DNA of 64,000 nt from Rhineura floridana (Eukaryota > Chordata > Lepidosauria > Squamata > Rhineuridae), in contig NC_084483.1 in NCBI RefSeq assembly GCF_030035675.1, forward strand, positions 16,901,904 to 16,965,903, given 5' to 3'. A program made the translations under genes and the position numbers. The notes beneath the pieces are model-generated. The model worked only from the letters and a program-made list of their open reading frames with translations, searched no databases and was not told where the DNA came from. Shown piece after piece: positions 32,266-41,800 of this stretch (positions are counted from its first letter, which is position 1; every line of letters starts with the position of its first letter).

Positions 32266-34474
32266 TGTAGGAGAATTCTTTCTCCATTGGGATCTTTTGC
32301 TGGGGGTCCTTAAATAAATTTGAAGACACAGGCTTGGAGCAAAAAGGTAGGCCTTTATTCTTTACATGCACATGCAGGGTCAGCCTCCCAGAAACATCCA
32401 AGAGAGACTGCACTGAGACACTGAGTGCAAGCTCTTTTACATAATACAATTACAACATGTGACAATGATTTCACCAATCTTATGAGTCCTTGCCCACATA
32501 ACATTGTTCCAAATCAATCAGAAAGCATTAGCTAACTCCAGTGGTGATTTCCAAGATTCTGTCCATATCATAAATGTTACCATTGTCCTACTGTCTCTTC
32601 AAGACTAATGAATTTTGGTTCTAGTTGGAACAGTTACTACTGTGAATGTTTTCAAGCATACCCAGTACATTCCATATGCCATTGTTGTATCGTTTCTGAT
32701 CAGTCAGGCTGACCAGGTGCACCGGAGAAATTTGGACAAGTTCCCTTGAGTTAAGTTTGGGAACTTAACTTAGGGTGTTTATAAATGTATGAGCACCACC
32801 AGTTCTATTCCTTTGCCATAGGGGTTCTTATGTTCTTATACTTCCTCAGAAATCCAATTTCCTTACTTATAAAATACATAGCTCATGAAAGAGGGTTTTA
32901 TTTAAATCCCTGATCTACCTTGTAAAACTACACAGACTAAGGAAAAAAGGCTGGATGACTCTGGCTAACTGGTATCTTTTTCAGCCTCAGAAATATAGAG
33001 GCAGGCAGGCAGGCCACCCCAGATGTACCCTTTTCTTAATAAAAACACACTTAAAAAGTTGTAAATTTAATACACTGATTTGTTTTAAAATCATTACTAT
33101 TTCTTTTCATTAAAACATTTTGATTATGCTGTAAAACCTTTCTCCTTTAGATGGCATTCAAGAATCAAACATTGGCAATCCCTACTCATTTCATCAATCA
33201 CAGCTTCTCTCGCTCCTAAGCTCTACTTCTCCTTTTCATCATTCTCAGGTGAGGCTGTCGATGTGCTGAACTGTTGCCTGGCCGCGACAATGGACTGGAT
33301 GAGAACTAACAAACTGAGGCTCAATCCTGACAAGACTGAGATGCTGCTGGTGGATGGTTTCTCTGATCGGATGGTGGATACATACCCTGTCCTGGATGCG
33401 GTTACACTCCCCCTAAAGGAGCAGGTCCGTAGTTTGGGAGTCCTCTTAGACTCTTTCCTCTCACTTGAGGCTCATGTAGCCTCGGTGGCACGGAATGCGT
33501 TCTACCAACTTCGGTTGGTAGCCCAGCTACATCCCTATTTGAGTAAGGAGGACCTCACATCAGTTGTACATGCTCTGGTAACCTCGCGTTTGGACTACTG
33601 CAACGCGCTCTACGTAGGTCTACCTTTGAAGACAATTCGGAAGCTACAGCTAGTGCAAAATGTGGCGGCCAGATTGCTGACAAGGACCAAGCGGTCTGAG
33701 CATATAACACCTGTTCTGGCTCGCCTGCACTTGCTCCCAATATGCTTCTGGGCCAGATTCAAAGTGTTGGTATTGACCTATAAAGCCTTATACGGCGTGG
33801 GACCACGATATCTGTCAGAACGCCTCTCTCGATATGAACCGGCCCGTACACTACGGTCTACTACGAAGGCCCTCCTCCGGGTCCCGTCTCATAAGGAGGC
33901 CCGGAGGGTGGTGACAAGATCTAGGGCCTTCTCAGTGGTGGCCCCCAAATTGTGGAACAGTCTCCCCGAGGAGGTGCGCTTGGCGCCGACACTATTATCC
34001 TTTCGGCGCCAAGTTAAAACCTTCCTCTTTTCCGAGGCATTTTAATTTAAGTTAACTTAATTTTAAATGTGTTGTAATTGATTTTAGATTATGTTGTTTT
34101 TATATGCTCTATTGTATTATATTGTGTGATTTTATTGTACTCTTGTGTTCACCGCCCAGAGAGCTATTGCTAGTCGGGCGGTATAAAAGTGTAATAAATA
34201 ATAATAATAATAATAATTTTTGATTCCAAACAATAAAGTAATTAATCATGCATCAGCTGGATCTTGGCAAAGAACCAGGAGATCATTGTGACCCGTTTCC
34301 ATTGCAACAGGTTTTTGCTGTTAGCCTGAATTAAATGTTTAAGATTCAGGGCTCCCTGAATCTCAGGACCCCAATAGGCCTGAAGTTCAATATTTAACTC
34401 ATGATTATAAAAGAAATGTGCCTTCTTAATATCTATGAGTATATATGTATGGATGTATAAAATTCCCCATTACA
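32266..34474 (-). mobile_element. Retroviral-type LTR inserted in L2-b (fossil), carrying an L2-a
   Basis: The ends are TGTAGGAGAATTC and (complement) TGTAATGGGGAATT, the TG...CA form of an LTR. On the minus strand there is a poly(A) signal AATAAAGGCC near 32350 and a short R/U5-like stretch ending CTCCTACA. L2-b sequence resumes at once on both sides. The LTR is broken in two by an L2-a insertion at 33215-34232. No retroviral coding sequence is attached, so I read it as a solo LTR. Its family is unknown, and it is distinct from the LTR at 38918-39222. Confidence 0.5.
33215..34232 (+). mobile_element. L2-a LINE, 5'-truncated, inside the LTR
   Basis: A 260-codon open frame (33263-34045) gives the L2 C-terminal region without interruption: MDWMRTNKLRLNPDKTEMLL, SLGVLLDSFLSLEAHVASVA, LDYCNALYVGLPLKTIRKLQ, ARLHLLPICFWARFKVLVL and FRRQVKTFLFSEAF. 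The 3' end carries CACCGCCCAGAGAGC, GGGCGGTATAAAAG and (AAT)n. It is close in wording to 1970-4931. The 5' edge is at about 33215, inside the sequence encoding the region just after YADD. Confidence 0.88.
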
Positions 34475-34965
34475 CTCCCCCTGTTCTTCTCCCAATAAAG
34501 GTCATCCATCAGGGCAACCAAGGCCAATTCAGTCCCATAAGCAGGCCTGAACCCAGACTGGAATGGGTCAAGATAATCTGTTTCATCCAAGAGTACTTGC
34601 AATTGCTGTGCCACAACCCTCTCAATCACCTTTCCTAAAAAGGGGGTATTTGTGACTGGTCGGTAATTGTCACAGACTAGTGGGTCCAGGGCGGGCTTTT
34701 TCAGGAGGGGTCGGATCACCACCTCTTTCAGGGCAGCTGGAACCACTCCCTCCCGCAATGATGCATTGACCACACCCTGGATCCACTCGGTCAAACCCCC
34801 TCAACAAGCTTTAATAAGCCAAAAAGGGCAAGGGTCAAGAGGACATGTTGCTGGCCGCATCATCGCAAGCACCTTTTCTACATCATCAGGCCACGTCAAC
34901 TGAAACTGTTCCCAAGAAGTTGCACCAGACGTTGCACTGGACACCTCATTGGGGACTACAGTAGA
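34475..34965 (-). mobile_element. L2-b LINE, 5' piece of the split copy
   Basis: The minus-strand frame at 34426-34794 reads WIQGVVNASLREGVVPAALK, LLKKPALDPLVCDNYRPV, FLGKVIERVVAQQLQVL and DPFQSGFRPAYGTELALVAL, then DDLYWEKNRGSV. That continues the L2-b reading which ended at 32265 (DLSAAFDIID comes next in the family). It stops abruptly at about 34965. Confidence 0.85.
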
Positions 34966-35244
34966 TCTTTACACACTTAGAATCCTCCACACAAATAGAA
35001 ACTCTGTGCAATTGAGATGCTCTCACTGGAAGGCAATAGGAGCCAGAGGCCAAATTTCCACATTCTAAAAAGCATTGGTACACAGTGGTACTCACCTGCC
35101 TTAGGAGAGATGAAAGTTGCATTTGAGAGGATGGGAATGTGAGAAAGTTAAGAATGTGTTGTCAATTCCAGAGCACAAAAGCTACCTTTCTACTCAAAGG
35201 AGTTGGCCCATAGGCCAGTCTCTCTCTCTTCTTCATCTAAGCTG
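34966..35244. other. Unannotated stretch
   Basis: No recognised content. Confidence 0.4.
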
Positions 35245-35690
35245 GTGACATCAGCATGAAGTCACAATGGCCAGGCTCTCTCCTTCAACAGCAGCATGAG
35301 GTCACAGCAGATAATCTCTCTCCTTCAGGTGAGCAGCATCAACATGATGTTACAATGGTCAGTCTGTCTCTTTCAAGCAGGCAACATCAACATGAGAACA
35401 TAATGGCCAGCATGAGGTCACAGTGGCCCACCCCTCCTTCAAACAGGCAGCATCAGCAAGAAGTCACAATATCCAGTCTCTCTTTCTCTTCTTTAGGTAG
35501 GCAGCATCAGCATGAGGTCACAATGACAAACTTTTCTCCTTCAAATGAACAAAATCAGCATGATTTTGACAGTGGCCATTCTCTCTCTTTCAGACAGGCA
35601 GCATTATCAAAATGGTTTTGACATGTGATTTTGACAATATTTCAGCAGACATCAGTATGGTGTCACTATGACAATTCTCATATTTTTTCA
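35245..35690. repeat. Degenerate minisatellite, about 45-52 bp units
   Basis: Roughly nine to ten units follow 'ggcagcatcagcatgaggtc' then 'acaatggccagtctctctcc' then 'ttcaa'. The clearest starts are near 35245, 35455 and 35500. The strand is open for 121 codons (35256-35621) and shows the same period, with (Q/H)QHEVTM-like phrases. It is only a repeat read in one frame. The right part, up to about 35690, is strongly diverged. Confidence 0.75.
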
Positions 35691-35699
35691 TACATTCTG

Positions 35700-36518
35700 A
35701 AACAGGTAGGAGCAGCATGTGAGACATAATATCTCTTCCCTAACATACTGAACCAGGAATGTTTGGGCACAATCTCAGTCTCTTTTGGGCAGTACCAGTG
35801 TCTGGGCAAAGTAGCCATCAGCATCCTTTACTGAAATGGGCAGCATTTTGTGAGCAGGGAAGGATCAGGCAAGGAGAAGAGAAGAAGTGGCAGGTGAGGA
35901 GGACATACCGGCCATTATACATCATCTGTTTACAGCAAGCACTGCAGGGTAGACCATTAGCAAACAAGGTTGAAATACAGGAAGTGGACACAGGAATATT
36001 GAGAACAAGCAAGCTATCTAAATATAATAGGGTAACACAATTTGCAGAGCTCTCCAGAGTTGGGCAGTTTGGCAAAGAAAGTTTGGCTGCAGGTAAGCAG
36101 AAGAACAGCAGGCACTGGCATGACACCCCCGTTACAGCGGAGCTTCTGCTTTCAACATATGCACCTCAAGGAGCAAATTAGGAGAGAAAGACCAGATCAC
36201 AGCAGGCTGTGTGTGGAGCAGCAGTAGGTAGATGCAGACTGTGTCTGACACCCCAAACTCAGTGGTGAGCCTTCAACATGCAGCATGTACCACAAGGTAA
36301 GGGCATATTAGGGGAAAGAGAGAGACCAGGCAGCGGCTGATGGGCAAAGGAGCAGCAGAATAGGAGAGAGGAGAGGAAACAAGGAGAGAGGGAGAGTAGC
36401 AGCCAGCAGTTGGACAGGAGGACAGTAGGCACAGAGGAGAGGAGTAACAGTGCTCACCTGGGCTTGGCAGAGTGATAGCCACTCTGAGTCATAAGGCAGC
36501 TCATAAAGACCAGCACAA
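35700..36518. other. Unannotated stretch, purine-rich in part
   Basis: 36300-36440 is rich in AG runs. Open frames on both strands here lack domains. Confidence 0.35.
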
Positions 36519-36715
36519 TTAGGGTTGCCAGGTTCAGGGCCTGAGATTGATCCTGTATCTTTAGGAGAAGAGAAAGTCAGCCAAGTGCAGGTGTTCTTGC
36601 AACACTGTAATGGGAAAAACCACAAGGTGGAATTCTTCCTTCCCCCTGCACAACATTTAAAGCTACAGATGACCTCTTCTATCCTGGCCAGATGCACTCC
36701 CTCTAGTTCTTATGG
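36519..36715 (+). mobile_element. Left part of a 'TAGGGTTGCCAGGTT' MITE
   Basis: It begins TAGGGTTGCCAGGTTC and continues 'ggagaagagaaagtcagcca' and 'tgtaatgggaaaaaccacaa', wording I associate with a common squamate interspersed repeat. The right end is not found before the retroviral fossil begins. Confidence 0.45.
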
Positions 36716-36734
36716 GGATGCGAAATACATCTAA

Positions 36735-39222
36735 CAGAAAATATGGATTGACACCACATGAAATTCTCTTTGGCCGCCCCATGAGAGTGGGGGTGGCTCC
36801 CAGACCAGCCCAATTACAGTCTCTATTGGAAGGCCAGGAAGAGCTCCTGGTACCAATGCACTAATCTTACCAAAGTGTTGAGAACTCTTTTCTCCCAGGT
36901 CCAGGAAGCTGCTCCTGTTCTGCTAGATGTACCTGCCTACCAGTTCCAACCCAGCTATTGGGTCCTGGTTCGTGAATTTCAGAGAAAAAATTTTCTTCAA
37001 CCTCAATGGAATGGTCCTTACCAGATTCTCCTGACAACCTTCACTGCGGTGTGCATTGCTGATAGGACAGCTTGGATACACACGTCTCACTGTTGGAAGG
37101 CCCAGCCACCTCAAGAGAGCGAGAGAGGCCAACCGGATCCTGACCAAGCACCAGAAGAAAAGAGCAAGGAAAAGGAGCCCCTCCCTTAGGACTACCATCA
37201 CTACAATCTGAGGAAGGGCCCCCACTCTACCAGATGACTTCATGAGTGAGATCCTATCCTCTTGGGAGAAGTTAAGACTACAAATCCAAAGAGTGCCTGA
37301 GAAGGCAAGACAAAAAATATCAGTCCCAGAGCCAATGAGGTGCAACCCCTTTGGCAGACCAGCTTCCCAGGTTGATTTTGAGCTTGTCGAAGTAGTGCGT
37401 GGCCCATTGGACTTTTTTGGACCTCCCCACACTGAGGTGGTGGAGCCAGTGACTTGTTTAGGTAGAGAAAAGTGGGGCTTTATTGCTGTTTGCTTGCTAT
37501 TCCTTATTAACAGTGCCATAATATGGGTCCTGTGGGACATAGGCTTGTGCCCCTAGTACTGTGCAGCCTTTTTAGCATAGTGCACCCAGATTGGAGTCAG
37601 AACACATTCTTAAAACTAATGGTAGATCTTGCTAGAGGAATGAATAAGAGTACCTGCTGGGTTTGTATGCACACTCCAACGTATGAAAAAGAAGGTATCC
37701 CACTGGTTGGGGTCCCTTTGAATTCATCTGGTCTTATCTCAGATGCATGGCTTAAACATGATGACTCCCTGAAAAGTCTTAACACTACTCAGTATGTGGC
37801 CCTGTCCTGATGGACAAATGAGGAACTTTGTTTAAAGTTCATGGGAAAAACATTTGTTGGGAGTAGCCAATGTGACTGGGTCCTTCATCAAACCAAGGGT
37901 AAGTGGACTCTCAGCAATTCCACAGGGCAGGTCATGAAGGACAGGCAAAGGGTATGGGAGCCATGGTGTGCAGCTCTCAGGCCCCAATGGCACTCATATT
38001 ATAATGAAACCTGTACCGAAGATGAAGCTACTTTAGTCATGGTTATGTATGGTGAGGAAGGGGTAAGGCAGGATTATCCACATCCTGTCTACCCTACTTG
38101 GAACAGCACATAGTTACTGATGGATCTGCGGACAAAAGGCTTGGAAGAACTTACCTGTTAATGCAAAGGGAATTTGTTATATTGGACTTCTGGCCCCTGG
38201 AATCAGAATTATTGAAACCTTTCCTAAGGGACTGGTAAGAAATTATCGAAAGGTAGCCCCTAGCCATAAGATCCTGGAAGCTTATAAAGTCCTTAAAGCT
38301 CCAGGCGAGTCCTGGCTGTGAGTTGTCATACCTTTTTATGGGGCAAGAGCAAGCCATATGGATATTTAAAGGATTTGTGCTCTACTTGAGAACTTTATGA
38401 ATGAAACTGTCAGTGCCCTAGCTATGGTTAACACTGAACTCCAACAGATCCTATAATTTACCTTACAGAACTACATACCTCTAGACTACCTCCTACAACC
38501 ACAGGGGGGAGTCTGTGGTCTTATTGGCCCTGAATGGTGCACCCACATTGTTGATGGTTCTGTGAACATTACCGGATCAATTGAGAATATTCGTCTGTTA
38601 GCATCCAAGGTGTATGAGGTTAGGACATCTGGATGGCAATGGAGTCCGGGAGACTGGTTCAGTGGATTAAAAGGTTGGATTAAACCAGTACTCTTAGGAC
38701 TACTGTTGGGTATATTGTTCCTCTTTGCCTTTTCATGGTAAATTGTGTATTGTTTTGTTTGAAGAGCACCATGCAGAAGACCACCCAAATGTTAACACCT
38801 GCCAAAGTGAATCATATCTACTTGGAATTTGATAGACAATGGATGGAGGAGAAGGAGGATATGTTATCTGTCATGCAAATTGGGACTGGACTTGAAAATA
38901 GTCCCAAAGGGGGGAATGAGGAGGATTCTGGCCGCCATTCCTTCTGAGCAGGGGAGTCACGTAGACAACAGTGAATAGAACTGCTGTAGCAGACTGAACA
39001 TGTTCCAAGGATACTGATATCACAGGAATGCAAAGAGGAAGGTGGCTGGTATAGGGGGCTGAGCATCACAGTAGCATAGAATAATTGGATGAGACTGTTG
39101 CTATGGCTATGACGAACATAGGGGTATATATATGTCTGTATCCACCCGCTGTTTTAGTCGAGTTATGTACTTTGCTCCAGTAAAGCGCTTTGCTGAATAA
39201 AAAACCTTAAAACTGAAGGTTT
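36735..39222 (+). mobile_element. Gammaretrovirus-like endogenous retrovirus, 3' part (fossil)
   Basis: The parts in order are: the C-terminal end of integrase (about 36735-37190, with WNGPYQILLTTFTAVCIADR), the envelope gene (about 37480-38740, surface part first and then the transmembrane part), a purine tract (AAAGGGGGGAA near 38907) and a 3' LTR (about 38918-39222). The envelope text includes GGVCGLIGPEWCTHI and a final hydrophobic anchor. The LTR has a TATATATA block and AATAAAAA near its visible end. gag, protease, reverse transcriptase and the 5' LTR are missing. The copy is broken: I count at least half a dozen breaks in the coding parts, so it is not young. The class follows from the integrase and envelope wording (class I, gamma-like). 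It appears unrelated to the LTR at 32266-34474. Confidence 0.75.
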
Positions 39223-39229
39223 TAAGGGT

Positions 39230-39462
39230 AGTGACTGAAGAGGATGCTGTATGTTATTGTTTTACTTGTATGCTCCTAAACAGGGTTGCAGTATTTTAAG
39301 AGTAATTGGTTTTAACATCTTAATAGTTTAATCCTGTTTTAATGCTGATTTTATATGTTTATATATGTTTTATATTTTATAGGTTCTTAATGATATGTAC
39401 TTATTTTTATCTGGAAGCCACCTTGAGTTCCAGTTTGGAAAAAGGGCGGGGTATAAATAAAG

Positions 39463-39549
<87 letters not shown>

Positions 39550-39550
39550 C
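39230..39550 (+). repeat. L2-type LINE tail and (ATA)n microsatellite
   Basis: 'ccaccttgagttccagtttg' and GGGCGGGGTATAAATAAAGA run into (ATA)n at about 39456-39547, about 30 units. The same tail occurs at 15610-15670. The half-L1 has inserted just beyond it. Confidence 0.75.
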
Positions 39551-39567
39551 AGACTTTGGCTTCTTTA
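39551..39567. repeat. Left target-site duplication of the half-L1
   Basis: AGACTTTGGCTTCTTTA, 17 bases, recurs exactly at 41651-41667 directly after the poly(A) run of the element. Confidence 0.9.
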
Positions 39568-40322
39568 GACTTCCGGGAAGGGTGACTTCGCTTGTGCCTG
39601 CTTTTTGAGATGAGCTCTCGTCTCAGAAGAAGCTTTTTCAGTTTTAAAGTCAGTCAGAACGTTCTTTTTGACTGGTAAAGATTTTCTCCCAGGCAGGGAG
39701 AAATGTAGAGATTAACCACAAAAGCCTGTTTTTGTTGGGAGGACTGGATTTCATTAATTTATGAGAGAAGGTTCAGCCAGCAATGCCGGACGGACTTCCA
39801 ACAAGCTCTAACTGATTAAGCGACACGTTTATCTTTTCTTCAAAGAAAAACGGACTTTAACAGGCAAGCATCCTTCTTTCTATTTTTTTTTCACTTGGTT
39901 TAAATTGTTGCAGCAAAAAGAGATTTGTCAATGAATCAGCTATAAAGAATTTCTGGGTGAGTTATAACTCTTCTCTTTTATTCACGAAATTAAGGAGGAA
40001 AGAAATTGAAAAAGCCTATCTTTGTTTTTATTGCAAAAAGCTGTCCTGGAAGTGCATTCTAAAGATACAAACGGAAGAGGGATTTCTATTTCGAGGAGGG
40101 GGAAAAATAAATAAATTTGATTTATGAACTTTGGAGTATTATATGTCTGGGACTATTTTCTTTTTGGTCTATTTCATTTTGACGAATCTACTTGTTCATG
40201 ACGCCACTAACTGTTTTGAAGCTGGGAACTAAATTTGTTTTGTATTCCTGAACATATAAGAGATAAGGCAGGCTGTACTGTCTACACTGTGATGTCATCA
40301 AGCCTGGAATATTAACCCAATT

Positions 40323-40975
40323 GTGGCTGAAATAATTTTTGTTTTCGTGGATTTAAGAATGGCAATCAGGAAAGTGGCTGAGACCATGGAAGAAATTATG
40401 TTTCAGAAAATAATGGATGAGATTGAGATAACGAAACAAACCCTGAGACAGGGTAGACAGGAGATGAAAATTGAATTTGGCAAAATGACGCAGGAGCTTA
40501 AAGAATAGGGGATCTGGTGAGAGAGGGGATTGATGAGATTAGAGATGAGAAAAGAAAAATTAAAGGGAAGATACAAGCCCTGGCGATTGGAACAAATGTG
40601 GAATTGGAAAAAGATCTGGAGTTTATGGATATTAGAAACAAAGTTTACTGTTTGGAATTCAACGTTGTCTCTGAAGAAATTAATGAAGATATTAGAGATA
40701 AAGTTATCAATGTCTTGGATAATTTTTTGGACTGGAATGATGTGATGGAGCTTGACATAGAAAAAATCTATGGAATTAACTACAGATATGTGACAATGGA
40801 AAAAATTCTTAAGAGATGAGCCAGTGCATTTTGTAAAAAAGAAGAACAGAGATATGACTTTACAACAATATTTCAGCAACATATTCAGAATTGATGGCAA
40901 GGAAATATTTGTGATAAAGGAAATTCCCATCAGACTCTTATTATATGACTATGGCTATGACAGCAAGATTAATAT
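40323..40975 (+). pseudogene. L1 ORF1 remnant
   Basis: Three frames in turn give ETMEEIMFQKIMDEIEITKQ (coiled-coil-like, 40323-40508), then LEKDLEFMDIRNKVYCLEFNVV and ELDIEKIYGINYRYVTMEKI (40517-40819), then EPVHFVKKKNRDM and DGKEIFVIKEIPIRLL (about 40815-40940). These match the order of an L1 ORF1 protein: coiled coil, RRM-like domain, and the start of the C-terminal RNA-binding domain ('KEIxVLKEIP'). ORF1 protein is an RNA chaperone that packages the L1 RNA. This copy has a stop after the coiled coil and at least one frameshift, and the end of the C-terminal domain is replaced by the tandem repeats. Confidence 0.7.
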
Positions 40976-41340
40976 GGGATACTGATAATGGAAGAATGGA
41001 TACTGAAATTACTGGACTGAACAGGACTATTGAAGATGGAAGATGGAATTAATATTGATAATGGAAGAATGGCTATTGAAATTATTGGATTTAACAGGTT
41101 TGATGAGATGGATCAATCTATATGTTTATTTGGACTATGGCTATGACAACAAGATTATTATGGGATACTGATAATGGAAGAATGGCTACTGAAATTACTG
41201 GACTTAACAGGATTATTGATAATGGAAGAATGGCTACTGAAATTATTGGACTTAACAGGATTATTGAAGATGGAAGATGGAATTAACATTGATAATGGAA
41301 GAATGGCTATTGAAATTATTGGACCTAACAGATTTGAACG
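40945..41340. repeat. Nested tandem duplications inside the half-L1
   Basis: GATAATGGAAGAATGG recurs at 40983, 41057, 41170, 41218 and 41291. 'gactatggctatgacagcaa' at 40949 recurs with small changes at 41136, 187 bases on. 'attgaagatggaagatggaa' occurs at 41030 and 41264. The array therefore grew by unequal duplications of different size, not by a simple unit. Confidence 0.85.
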
Positions 41341-41667
41341 AGATGGATTAATCGACATGTTTATTTGGAGAAAAATTGAAAGATATATCTCTCAAGGAAC
41401 TGAAACCTCTCTTTGACTTTTTGTGGAAAGAATAAAGTAATGTTTATGAGATTTGATGATTAATTAAGATAACTACTGGAGGAAAGTGATTTTATAATAT
41501 AATTTAGGAGACAGGATTGTTATATATTGTAGACTTATAACTGATCTGCGACAAATTGGAAGTCAACATTTTATTTTATTGTTTAATTATTTTTGTTTTG
41601 TTTTGTTTTTTGTCTTTGAAAATTTGAATAAAAATTAATGACAAAAAAAAAGACTTTGGCTTCTTTA

Positions 41668-41800
41668 TTGGGTCTCCTCCAAAAAGAACCCAGTTGTAAA
41701 TTCCACGACAATACTTACTGTTGTAGAATCGTATGTAAACCGCTTTGTGAGGTCCGCCTAAAAGTGATATATAAATGCCTAAAATAAATAAATAAACTTG
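41668..41800 (+). repeat. LINE tail fragment
   Basis: 'aaaccgctttgtgaggtccg', 'gtgatatataaatgcc' and an AAATAAATAAATAAA end resemble an L2/CR1-type 3' terminus. No coding part is attached. Confidence 0.5.

Larger units (their letters stand above)
39568..41650 (+). mobile_element. Half-L1 (HAL1-like) retrotransposon, complete ends, no ORF2
   Basis: The element starts GACTTCCGGGAAGGGTGAC, a 5' UTR start I recall from squamate L1s, so the 5' end looks complete. After a 5' UTR of about 750 bases comes an L1 ORF1 remnant (40323-40975), a tandemly repeated stretch (40945-41340), a 3' UTR and a poly(A) run. It is flanked by the exact 17-bp duplication AGACTTTGGCTTCTTTA. No endonuclease or RT sequence is present in its 2.08 kb. 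Mammals have ORF1-only L1 relatives called HAL1, moved by L1 enzymes in trans, and this copy has the same layout. Alternatively it is an ordinary L1 with a large internal deletion. Other genomic copies would decide. Confidence 0.8.

Noticed and set aside
35256-35621. 121-codon frame with repeated HQHEVTM-like phrases as a repeat protein
   Set aside because: The period equals that of the DNA minisatellite, and unit lengths vary without respect to codons further on.
39342-39608. Frame with a long Asn run
   Set aside because: It is the translation of the (ATA)n microsatellite.
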